A DNA stretch of 61,546 bases from positions 1 through 61,546 of the forward strand of contig JAEELB010000262.1 in NCBI GenBank assembly GCA_016288705.1, written 5' to 3'. Below are positions 18,942-27,500 of the stretch, piece by piece (the first letter of the stretch is position 1; each line of letters opens with the position of its first letter). The position numbers were made by a program, and so were the translations under genes. Below the pieces are notes generated by a model, which was given only the letters and a program-made list of their open reading frames with translations, had not been told where the DNA came from and made no database searches. The stretch comes from Lachnospiraceae bacterium (GTDB lineage Bacteria > Bacillota > Clostridia > Lachnospirales > Lachnospiraceae).

Positions 18942-19949
18942 ATGGATATATACGGAAAAAAGGCGGAAGCCTGCAGAAAGATCCGGGAGGACAAGGCCTG
19001 CATCTTCAGCCTGACCTCAAAGCAGAACAACCTGGCGGTGGCAACGGACGGAAGCTCTGTCCCGGGGCTCGGGAATGTGGGACCCTCAGCCGCCCTTCCC
19101 GTGGCGGAAGAAGTGTCGTCTGTCCTCGGGGATCTGACGGGGCTGAACGCCGTGCCCATCTGCCCCGACACGCAGAATACGGACTACATAACGGATCTTC
19201 TCATAAAGCTTTCCCCCTCCTTCGGCGGCATTTACCTGGAGAGCATCTCCGCTCCCCGGTGCTATGATATTGAAGAAAGGCTTGCAAAGGCGCTGGACAT
19301 ACCGGCATTTAACGGGGAAAGGTGGGGAAAGGCAGCCGCCGCCCTCGCTTTTCTCCTACATAAGCCGGAGCTTTCCGGGGACGGCGGGGCCGGCTGCCCC
19401 ATAGTCGTAGACGGCTTCGGCTCACTGGGAACGGCGGTGACGAAGCTGCTCACGGCGTACGGTTTCGGGAATATAACCGTCTGTGACGGGGATCTCATCC
19501 TGAACCCGGAGATGAGCGGGCTGAATTCGATCCAGAGAGAGATACTCCTCTCAGTAAATAATAACGCGTGTTTTGAAAATTCCGCGGAGGCGGTCAGAGG
19601 CGCCCGTATCTTCATTGAAACTTCCCTTCCCGGGAGGCTTACGGAAGAAGCGGTGGCGATCGACCTTTTCGGGTCAGTGACCGGCAAAGATCGCCGGGCC
19701 TTCCCCGGCGTATCAGGAGCTCCGGATCCCGACTTTCAGTTTTTGGGTTTCATCATATCGGCAGGCCTTATGAAGGGCGCTCTCTTTGAGGGAGTGAGCA
19801 GGATCACCGAAAAAATGCTGATCTCTGCCGCCGGCATCCTGGCTTCAGCCCCGGATGATGACCTTTGGAGTCGGAATAATTCAATACCGGGCGTTATCGG
19901 ATCGGGACTTATCTTCGATATCTCAAGGGCGGTGAGCGAAAACAAATGA
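18942..19949 (+). CDS. Malic-enzyme-like protein without the catalytic residues
   Basis: About 335 residues align by eye to NAD(P)-malic enzymes: NNLAVATDGSSVPGLGNVGP, LNAVPICPDTQNTDYI and FGGIYLESISAPRCYDIEERL all mirror the family. The catalytic parts are gone. The AYTPGVA tyrosine block falls before the start, the lysine in PVMEGK is replaced (PVAEEV), LEDI reads LESI, and FHDDQHGTA reads FNGERWGKA. The NAD-binding loop is also altered (VVDGFGSLGTAV). It is best seen as a pseudoenzyme. The start is uncertain: ATG 18942 fits the homology, while AGGAGG directly abuts an ATG at 18927. Confidence 0.7.
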   Translation: MDIYGKKAEACRKIREDKACIFSLTSKQNNLAVATDGSSVPGLGNVGPSAALPVAEEVSSVLGDLTGLNAVPICPDTQNTDYITDLLIKLSPSFGGIYLESISAPRCYDIEERLAKALDIPAFNGERWGKAAAALAFLLHKPELSGDGGAGCPIVVDGFGSLGTAVTKLLTAYGFGNITVCDGDLILNPEMSGLNSIQREILLSVNNNACFENSAEAVRGARIFIETSLPGRLTEEAVAIDLFGSVTGKDRRAFPGVSGAPDPDFQFLGFIISAGLMKGALFEGVSRITEKMLISAAGILASAPDDDLWSRNNSIPGVIGSGLIFDISRAVSENK

Positions 19950-20461
19950 AGGACGATTCACTTCTGGTCTACAAACTGACTATACTGTATCTCCTCGACC
20001 ATTCGGGTCAGACGCTTACAAAAGCCATGATCCTGGACTTTATGCTCAACGGGGGATACGTCACGTATTTCCCTTTGGTGAGATCCCTGTCCGAACTCAG
20101 GGAACAGGGTTTCATCCGCGAGGAACAGACCCTCAACCGCACCCTTATCTTCCTGACGGATGAGGGAAAGAACACCCTGTCTTTTTTCTCCGGAAGGCTC
20201 ACGGCAGATGTGAAAAAGGATGTGGACGAATATCTGAACGGTACTCTTTCGACACTGAAGCAGGGCATCTCAACCTCAGCCTCCTTCTTCAGGGATCCTG
20301 CGGGCTACAGGGCGGAGCTGAAGGCAAAAGAGCGCGGAGAAGAGCTGATCTCTATCTCCCTCACCCTGCCGGATGAGGAAACGGCGGAATACATCTGCGC
20401 AGGCTGGGAATCCTCCTCAGCCGACATCTACGAATACATAACAAGTGTTCTGATGAAATAG
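19946..20461 (+). CDS. DUF4364-family winged-helix protein
   Basis: The 171 residues look like a small DNA-binding protein. The first 85 residues (LTILYLLDHSGQTLTKAMILDFML, then FPLVRSLSELREQGFI and TLIFLTDEGKNTL) have a MarR/PadR-like winged-helix rhythm. The rest is a ligand- or dimerisation-type region. It matches what I recall of DUF4364 from Clostridia; targets are unknown. It overlaps the malic-enzyme-like gene by four bases (ATGA), so the two are translationally coupled. Confidence 0.75.
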   Translation: MKDDSLLVYKLTILYLLDHSGQTLTKAMILDFMLNGGYVTYFPLVRSLSELREQGFIREEQTLNRTLIFLTDEGKNTLSFFSGRLTADVKKDVDEYLNGTLSTLKQGISTSASFFRDPAGYRAELKAKERGEELISISLTLPDEETAEYICAGWESSSADIYEYITSVLMK

Positions 20462-20481
20462 GGGATCCGCTCCGGATCCCC
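20461..20481. terminator. Bidirectional hairpin between convergent genes
   Basis: GGGGATCCG-CTC-CGGATCCCC is a perfect 9-bp stem. T-rich stretches flank both sides but no long U run is present. It separates the DUF4364 gene from the converging S66 peptidase. Confidence 0.6.
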
Positions 20482-20496
20482 GTGTTTCCTGTGGTC

Positions 20497-21534
20497 TTAT
20501 CTGAACCTGATCTCCCATTTGCCCGCAGACACCCGGACATTTCCGTATGCTCCGCTTATTATGGGGGTCCTGGGAGGGACATGACCTATGTCCAGATCCA
20601 TGATCACCGGCACTCCCATGTCCCCAAGAACGCCCATCACAGCCTCATATATATCCAGATTTCCAATGGTCTCCGGCCTGTAGCTGCGGCCGATGAGAAA
20701 GCCGGAGGCATTTGAGAACCAGCCCGCTTCCTTAAGGTTCCACAGGGTCCTCCTGACTCCGAACACCGTCAGATCGCAGGACTCAAGGAACCAGAGGATA
20801 CCGTCCCCCCTGTATCTGCGATTGAATCTCTCCTGCCTGTCATAAGGGGTTCCGGTAAGGTTGCCCAGGATATCCAGACACCCTCCCATAAGCCGTCCCG
20901 AGAGCATGAGTTCGCTTCCGTCCTTCACCCTCCTGCCCTTCCTGTCAAAGAGGACATATTTGGCGTCCTCGGTGAGGTTGTAGGGAGCCAGGGGATGTTC
21001 CTCATCCTTCAGGCTTTCCGCTTCATATCTGCCGTACCCCGTAAATACAAGCTTTTCTCCTCTGAGGAGCATGAGGGCGTCGGTAAGGCTCTCATGGGCG
21101 GGTTTCATTCCAAAGGCGGGAAAACAGGGGCCGTAGATCGAAGCCTGATCGCAGAGGGTCGCCAGAAGGTAAGTGATATTCGTGTTGTCCGAATATCCCA
21201 TGAACCACTTGGGTTCCGACCCTGCGATCTTTTCAAAATCCACATGATCCAGGATCTCATTCATGAGTTCCCCTCCCCCAACGGAAATGACAGCGTCGTT
21301 TTTGGGGCTTGTGAGGGCTGCGGTGATCTCCCTGCCGCAGTTTTCCGGTGTGCTGGATATCCCGATCCCGTCGTTCTTATTTACATTGGGGCCTATCCGC
21401 AGGTCGTAGCCCAGAGACTTAAAGAGCTTCTTCGCCTCGGAGAACTGGGTCCTGTAGGGTTCCTCCACCGCCCCGAAAGAGGGGGCTGCCAGGGCTATGG
21501 TACAGTGATCGCCTATGAATGAAGGGTATTTCAT
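20497..21534 (-). CDS. S66-family LD-carboxypeptidase/MccF-like serine peptidase
   Basis: A 345-residue cytoplasmic enzyme. The serine nucleophile lies in WFMGYSDNTN, the glutamate in LWFLESCD and the histidine near the end in DIGHVPPRTPI, giving the Ser-Glu-His triad of S66. The family includes murein tetrapeptide LD-carboxypeptidase and MccF, which detoxifies microcin C7; the length and the GYSDNT context favour the MccF branch. The ATG at 21534 has AGGAG five bases upstream, preferred over a start seven codons earlier. Confidence 0.88.
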   Translation of the reverse strand: MKYPSFIGDHCTIALAAPSFGAVEEPYRTQFSEAKKLFKSLGYDLRIGPNVNKNDGIGISSTPENCGREITAALTSPKNDAVISVGGGELMNEILDHVDFEKIAGSEPKWFMGYSDNTNITYLLATLCDQASIYGPCFPAFGMKPAHESLTDALMLLRGEKLVFTGYGRYEAESLKDEEHPLAPYNLTEDAKYVLFDRKGRRVKDGSELMLSGRLMGGCLDILGNLTGTPYDRQERFNRRYRGDGILWFLESCDLTVFGVRRTLWNLKEAGWFSNASGFLIGRSYRPETIGNLDIYEAVMGVLGDMGVPVIMDLDIGHVPPRTPIISGAYGNVRVSAGKWEIRFR

Positions 21535-21584
21535 ATATACTCCTTTCCCGGGCACAAAGTCCCGGAGGTCCGGTCTTTATTTAC

Positions 21585-21612
21585 GGGGCGGCCGGGACCG
21601 GATGGCCGCCCC
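21585..21612 (-). terminator. Hairpin after clpB
   Basis: GGGGCGGCC pairs with GGCCGCCCC around a 10-base loop, 8 bp past the clpB stop. The following sequence (GTAAATAAAG) is not a true U run, so it could be a weak terminator or a stabilising stem. Confidence 0.5.
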
Positions 21613-21619
21613 TCTGCTT

Positions 21620-24202
21620 TCACTCTTTTGCCGCCGTCAGAACGTCGTCCTTAACGTCGAACAGGATGGTGTCGCCTTCATTTATCTCTCCGGAGAGGAT
21701 GAGCTTCGCCGCCTCAGTCTCCACATGCTTCTGGATGTACCTCTTCAGAGGCCTCGCTCCGTATGCGGGATCGTAGGCGTTGTCCGCGATGTAATCCTTT
21801 GCCGCCGGGGTGAGCCGGACGGAAAGCTGGCGGTCCGCCAGTCTCCTGTTCAGGTCTCCCACGATCAGGTCGGTTATGGATTCGATGTTTTCCCTGGTAA
21901 GAGGGGTGAACATTATGATCTCGTCCAGCCTGTTCAGGAATTCGGGTCTGAAGCCGGCCCTCAGCTCGCTCATCACGCTGTTTTCCGCTTCTTCACTGAT
22001 ATTCCCGTTCTGATCGATGCCGTTCAGCAGGTTCTGGGCACCTATGTTGGAGGTCAGGATGATGATGGTGTTCTTAAAATCCACCGTCCTGCCCTGGGAA
22101 TCCGTGACCCTGCCGTCGTCCAGCACCTGGAGGAGCACGTTGAACACGTCGGGATGGGCCTTCTCCACTTCATCGAAGAGCACCACGCTGTAGGGCTTTC
22201 TCCTTACAGCCTCCGTCAGCTGTCCTCCCTCCTCGTATCCCACGTAGCCGGGAGGGGAACCTATGAGCCTTGACACGGAATACTTTTCCATATACTCGCT
22301 CATATCCAGACGCACCATGTTCTTTTCATCATCGAAAAGGGCCCTGGCAAGGGATTTTGCAAGTTCCGTCTTTCCAACGCCGGTAGGTCCCAGGAACATG
22401 AAGGAACCTATGGGCTTCGTGGGGTCATTTATGCCGGCCCTGGATCTCATAATGGCCTGTGACACCTTTTCCACCGCGTCGTCCTGTCCCATGACCCTCT
22501 TGTGAAGTTCTTCCGGCAGGTGCAGTGTCTTGTTCCTCTCGCTCTCGGTGAGCTTTGAAAGAGGGATCCCCGTCCACTTGGACACGACCCTGGCTATCTC
22601 CTCGTCGGATACATTCTCGTGCACAAGAGAGACCTTATGCTTTTCTATCTGGCTCTCCTCAATCTCCAGCTGCTTCCTGAGGGCAGGGAGCCTGCCGTAC
22701 TGCAGTTCGCCGGCTTTTTCGTAATCTCCTTCCCTCTGGGCTATCTGGATCTCATTGCTGACCGCTTCTATCTGCTCCCTGAGAGATGACAGCTTCTCTA
22801 TAAAAGACTTTTCATTCTCCCATTCCGCATTTTTACTCTCAAAGTCATCCCTGAGTTCGGACAGCTCCTTCTGAAGATCCTTAAGCCGTTCTTTGGAGAG
22901 AGAGTCGTCCTCCTTCTTAAGAGCCGCCTCCTCGGTCTGGAGCATGCTGATCCTTCGCTCCAGCTCGTCCAGTTCTTCGGGCTTTGAATCCATCTCCGTC
23001 TTCACCGAGGCGCAGGCCTCATCCACCAGATCTATGGCCTTGTCCGGCAGGAACCTGTCGGAAATGTACCTGTTTGACAGCACTGCGGCGGCTACCAGGG
23101 CGTTATCCAGGATCCTGACCCCGTGGTAGGTCTCGTAACGCTCCTTCAGGCCGCGGAGTATCGAGATTGTCTCATCCACCGCCGGCTCATCCACCATGAC
23201 CGGCTGGAAACGGCGGGCCAGGGCGGGATCCTTTTCGATATAATTCCTGTACTCATCCAGGGTAGTGGCCCCTATGCAGTGGAGTTCGCCTCTGGCAAGC
23301 ATGGGCTTCAGCATGTTCCCTGCATCCATGGAGCCCTCGGTCTTCCCCGCCCCCACGATGGTGTGGAGTTCGTCTATGAACAGGAGTATCCTTCCCTCCG
23401 AAGCCCTCACCTCATTCAGCACTGCCTTCAGGCGTTCCTCATATTCCCCCCGGTACTTAGCCCCCGCGATGAGGGCTCCCATGTCGAGGGAGAACACCTT
23501 CTTGTCCTTAAGGGAACCGGGGACATCCCCTGTGGAGATCCTCTGGGCCAGACCTTCCACAACTGCGGTCTTTCCCACTCCCGGTTCCCCTATGAGTACC
23601 GGGTTATTCTTTGTCTTTCTGGAGAGGATCATGATGGCCGCCCTGATCTCGTCCTCCCTGCCTATCACGGGATCCAGCTTCTGGTTCTTCGCCTTTTCCA
23701 CCAGTTCGGTGCCGTACTTCGACAGAGCGTCGTAATTTCCCTCCGGGTTGTCGTTGTCTACGGGGACATTTCCCCTTACAGACTGCAACGCCACAAGAAA
23801 GCGTTCCCTTGTGATGCCGTATTCCCTGAATATCTCCTTGACCTCCCGGTTGGGGTTCCTTATGAGGGAGAGGAACAGATGCTCAACGGCGACGTAGCTG
23901 TCGCCCATAGCCTTCATCTCATCCTCGGCCATGATGAGAGCCTTGTTCAGGTAGTTCCCTATGTAGGGCTTCCCTCCCTGTACCTTCACCCTCTTTTCAA
24001 GGGCCTGTTCGATCCTCTCCCTGAAGGCTTCCTCATTTATGCCCATCTTTATGATGAGCTTCAGGATAAGTGAGTCCTCGATATTCAGTAGCGCCATCAG
24101 GAGATGCTCCTGCTCGATCTCCTGATTTCCGTATTCAATGGCGATCTTCTGGGTGTCGTCCACCGCCTTCATAGAGTTTCGGGTAAACCTGTTTATATCC
24201 AT
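21620..24202 (-). CDS. clpB: ClpB disaggregase
   Basis: An 860-residue Hsp100 ATPase that resolves protein aggregates with DnaK. It has the Clp_N double repeat (1-145), a first AAA domain with [15 protein letters not shown], the long coiled-coil middle domain (about 400-520) that distinguishes ClpB from ClpC, and a second AAA domain with [15 protein letters not shown] and the [21 protein letters not shown] pore segment. A CIRCE element lies over its promoter, so it belongs to the HrcA regulon. Confidence 0.96.
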   Translation of the reverse strand: MDINRFTRNSMKAVDDTQKIAIEYGNQEIEQEHLLMALLNIEDSLILKLIIKMGINEEAFRERIEQALEKRVKVQGGKPYIGNYLNKALIMAEDEMKAMGDSYVAVEHLFLSLIRNPNREVKEIFREYGITRERFLVALQSVRGNVPVDNDNPEGNYDALSKYGTELVEKAKNQKLDPVIGREDEIRAAIMILSRKTKNNPVLIGEPGVGKTAVVEGLAQRISTGDVPGSLKDKKVFSLDMGALIAGAKYRGEYEERLKAVLNEVRASEGRILLFIDELHTIVGAGKTEGSMDAGNMLKPMLARGELHCIGATTLDEYRNYIEKDPALARRFQPVMVDEPAVDETISILRGLKERYETYHGVRILDNALVAAAVLSNRYISDRFLPDKAIDLVDEACASVKTEMDSKPEELDELERRISMLQTEEAALKKEDDSLSKERLKDLQKELSELRDDFESKNAEWENEKSFIEKLSSLREQIEAVSNEIQIAQREGDYEKAGELQYGRLPALRKQLEIEESQIEKHKVSLVHENVSDEEIARVVSKWTGIPLSKLTESERNKTLHLPEELHKRVMGQDDAVEKVSQAIMRSRAGINDPTKPIGSFMFLGPTGVGKTELAKSLARALFDDEKNMVRLDMSEYMEKYSVSRLIGSPPGYVGYEEGGQLTEAVRRKPYSVVLFDEVEKAHPDVFNVLLQVLDDGRVTDSQGRTVDFKNTIIILTSNIGAQNLLNGIDQNGNISEEAENSVMSELRAGFRPEFLNRLDEIIMFTPLTRENIESITDLIVGDLNRRLADRQLSVRLTPAAKDYIADNAYDPAYGARPLKRYIQKHVETEAAKLILSGEINEGDTILFDVKDDVLTAAKE

Positions 24203-24292
24203 GGCATCCTCCTTTCCGGTGCTGTTTTTTCGGATATTGTGATGCAGTCGTTTTCCTGCTCACGATCCGAAAGTTTTTTGTGACTGATATAT

Positions 24293-24321
24293 GGTATATC
24301 ACGGATTGTTAGCACTGTCAA
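24293..24321 (-). promoter_or_regulatory. clpB promoter
   Basis: TTGACA and TATACC are spaced by 17 bp on the minus strand. The -35 hexamer lies inside the CIRCE element, so repressor binding would block RNA polymerase directly. Confidence 0.7.
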
Positions 24322-24335
24322 GAGGTGAGTGCTAA
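24309..24335. promoter_or_regulatory. CIRCE operator (HrcA), one mismatch
   Basis: TTAGCACTG-N9-GAGTGCTAA matches the CIRCE consensus except for the last base of the left arm (G for C). No gene is supported in the remaining 24336-24524 stretch up to the next stop codon. Confidence 0.93.
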
Positions 24336-24524
24336 CCACTCCCTGTCACCCTCTCCCTTCTCCGGATAATGCCGCACGGACCCCAGTCTATATAGAAATG
24401 ATCCCCCGCTTCAGCGGCCCGTATCACATTGCCTTTTTCCTGCATTTCGTGCATGGCAGTCACACGAATACGTTTCTCTTTTTTCCGGGACAAAGCATGT
24501 ATCTCTCTTCGCTGACAGTATGTT

Positions 24525-27500
24525 TTATCTGACAATGACGTTCACGTTGATGGCTCTGCCCTTTATCTTCATGCTGATCTTCGCTTTGCCGGAAGACCTG
24601 GCGTACACCATCCCGTTCTCATCCACGAAAGCCACATTCTTCTTGCTGCTCATGAATATGGCCTGCTGCACCAGTCCGGTGACCTTAAGCCCGTCATACT
24701 TCTCTCCCCTGTTAAGTTCCAGAACGTAATTTCCGGGCTTCGTATCGTTCTTAAGCTTCGAGTCCACGGTCAGGGCAGGATTCTCCACATATACCAAGGT
24801 GGTAAATTTGAAGCCTGAGGTCTTGTACTGCGGGTCGGAATATGGATTGTAGGTGCATGTGACCCGGCTCATCTGACTCTCGCCCTGAGGGATCGAAGAC
24901 GCAGCGGTAACCTTCCCGTTATCTCCCATGGAAACCGCAGTATTGGAGGAAGACCAGTCTGTGGCGTTCTTATTTTTCACCTGGTAATAACCGATGGTGG
25001 CTTTCTTTCCCGGAACAAGGAAGAGCGTCCTCTCTGCGGGTTCGGACACCACCACTTTCAATGAGACCTTCCGTCCCTGCCTGTCGGTTCCTGTGAGTTC
25101 ACTGGATCCCGCTCCTATGGCCGTAAGCTTCCCGGCCTTGGTCACATATACCACTCCGTCGGCGTAGCCTGTGACTCTGTCCTTTTTGTCCTTCAGCACA
25201 TTCATGCTCAGGCTGCTCTCCCAGGAAGAATCCTTGCAGGTGAAGGAGGCGTTATTGAATTTAAGAGCCATGGTCTGTAAGGGGACAAGCCTGACGGTCT
25301 TACCGTCAAAATCCTTCGTCTGCTTGTCCGTTACGGCTTCTTCGACCTTTACCGAGCAGGTATAGGATTTTCCACCGATAACAGCTGATATTTTTGCGCT
25401 GCCCTTGCCGACTGCGGTCACCAGCCCGTCTTCGACCGTGGCAACCGCCCCGTTTGAGGTGGTCCAGGCTCTGGGATAATGATCGGAAGCGTCTCCCAGG
25501 CCGCCCACGGAAGCCTGCACAGTGGATCCGATGAGGAGAGAAGCCTTCGTATTCCCCTGACTTCCGATGTATACCGAAGGTTCGGAAACGGTGACCTGGT
25601 ATTCGGAAATGCCTCCAAGGCCTGCCGCGGAATTTCTGACAACAGTCTTTCCTTTTCCTTTTCCGGTGATCTTTCCCTTCTTGTCCACGGATGCAACGGA
25701 CTTGTCGTCGCTGGTCCAGGTTCCTGCTCCCGCCACATAACTCTGGCCCTTCACCAGATAGATGGACGCCTTGCCCGAACCGGGGGTGGTTATCACCTCG
25801 GGTTCAGGGTCGAGACCGGATCTCTCCCCAACATAGGGGTCATCAGGGTCTGACTGTCCGTCATCCGTGACACTTATGGACAGTTGTTTGGACACAACCC
25901 CGTTTAGTTCGGCATATACGCTCATGTCTCCCCTTCTGAGCGCGGTCACCAGGCCGTCATCGGTCAATTTTCCGGCATATTCCCAGCCGAGATAGTTATT
26001 TTCCGATATTTCAAACATGTTTTCACGGATATACCAGTGAACCTGTTTTCCGGCGGCGGCGGATGAAGGCTCTACCGTTGCTTTGAGCCGAAGTTCCTCT
26101 CCCACCTTCAGGGCGATGGGAGAAGTTGTATCGGGCGTCACGGAAATGCTGTCGGGAAGCGTATGATCGACCCACTTTGCATAGAGCGTCACATCCCTGT
26201 CGGGCTTTAAGTACTCATAATATTCGTAGACTTCATTATCCGTATGGCAGGTAAGGACGGCTTTCCGGGTCCCTTCGGCGTCGTAGTACCAGCCGTCGAA
26301 GATCTTGTTTCCGTCTCTCCTGACTCTCAATGATATGTCATTTATTCTTGCGCCGTACGGAAGGTAACGGTTCTTCACCGAAATGGCTGTATCTTCTCTC
26401 ATGGACACAGAGGGATCCTTTATCCTGTCGGGACCGAGGTCAAAATACCCTCCGTTTGCGCTGAGCGTGACAGTAAAGACTCTGTCGTACCCCGCGTAAA
26501 GATCCTTTACGCTCGAGGGAAGGTCCAGACAGACCGATTCGTAACTTCCAAGCCATTGGCGCTCCCGGGGAACAGGTCTCGTGAGTTCTTCATCGTAGTA
26601 CCAGCCGGAGAAACCGAGTTCCGGATCGTCTATCTCAGGTATTTTGCAGGACAGGGCGTGGTCACTGTCATTCACTCCGCTGTCCGTCTTTTTTTCCGGA
26701 GATCCGAAAAAACCATCTCCTGCGTGGAAGGTTACATTGGAGTCACTGTCGCCTGCGGGAGTGAACAGGTCCTTCTCCGGAGCAGGAACAGGTTCTTCCG
26801 TTTCTCCGTTCATCCGGACGCTGTTGGAGGATCGGGAGCTGTTGTAGGCGTATATCCTTATATTTTCGTTGACAGGGCCGTATTCATGCCGGGTCTTTCC
26901 CTGAGGGTCGTCGTACCATACAGGATAAATGGAGTAACCATCAACCGAATCCAGCCATGGAGTGGATATCTTTCCGAATGGAATGCCCTTGGGAACCATC
27001 AGCACCCTGCACTTCTTGTCCTCTGTAAGCTTTCCGTACTTCCTGTCTTCCTCTTCTCCCTCACGGAAATAGCCTACGCCGTTGGAGTCAAAAGTGACGG
27101 AGACCGCCTCATTCCAGACTATATAGAGGGTGATGTCGCCGGTGGGGACAAATCCCGTGGGCTTGTTGCTGAAGTGGTTCTTGTGATCCTCGTAGGAATA
27201 AAAGGTGTATTCTTTTCCGGATCCGTCTTTTTCCGTATTCCAGAGGATATAATCGAAATAATTCTGACGCCGGGGAAGCATGTCCGTCACGGCGGAATAG
27301 TCAAGTTCGGGTTCATTATCTATGAGATCCGCTTCGGAACCGTCGGCACCGCATCTGAAGGGTTCGCCCTTCCTGACCTTCACCTTCACGGGGGCTTCGG
27401 AACCGTCCAGCTTTGCGCCGCTGTGATTGGCGTCGAAGGTCACTATGTAGCAGTCCGCAAAACCGGCGAACAGAGTCATGTCCCCATTGACAGTGAGGTC

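Noticed and set aside
24332..24535. A 67-codon minus-strand frame between the giant surface gene and clpB
   Set aside because: It opens with TTG inside the surface gene's last codons, has no ribosome site and ends within the CIRCE element. No family was recognised.
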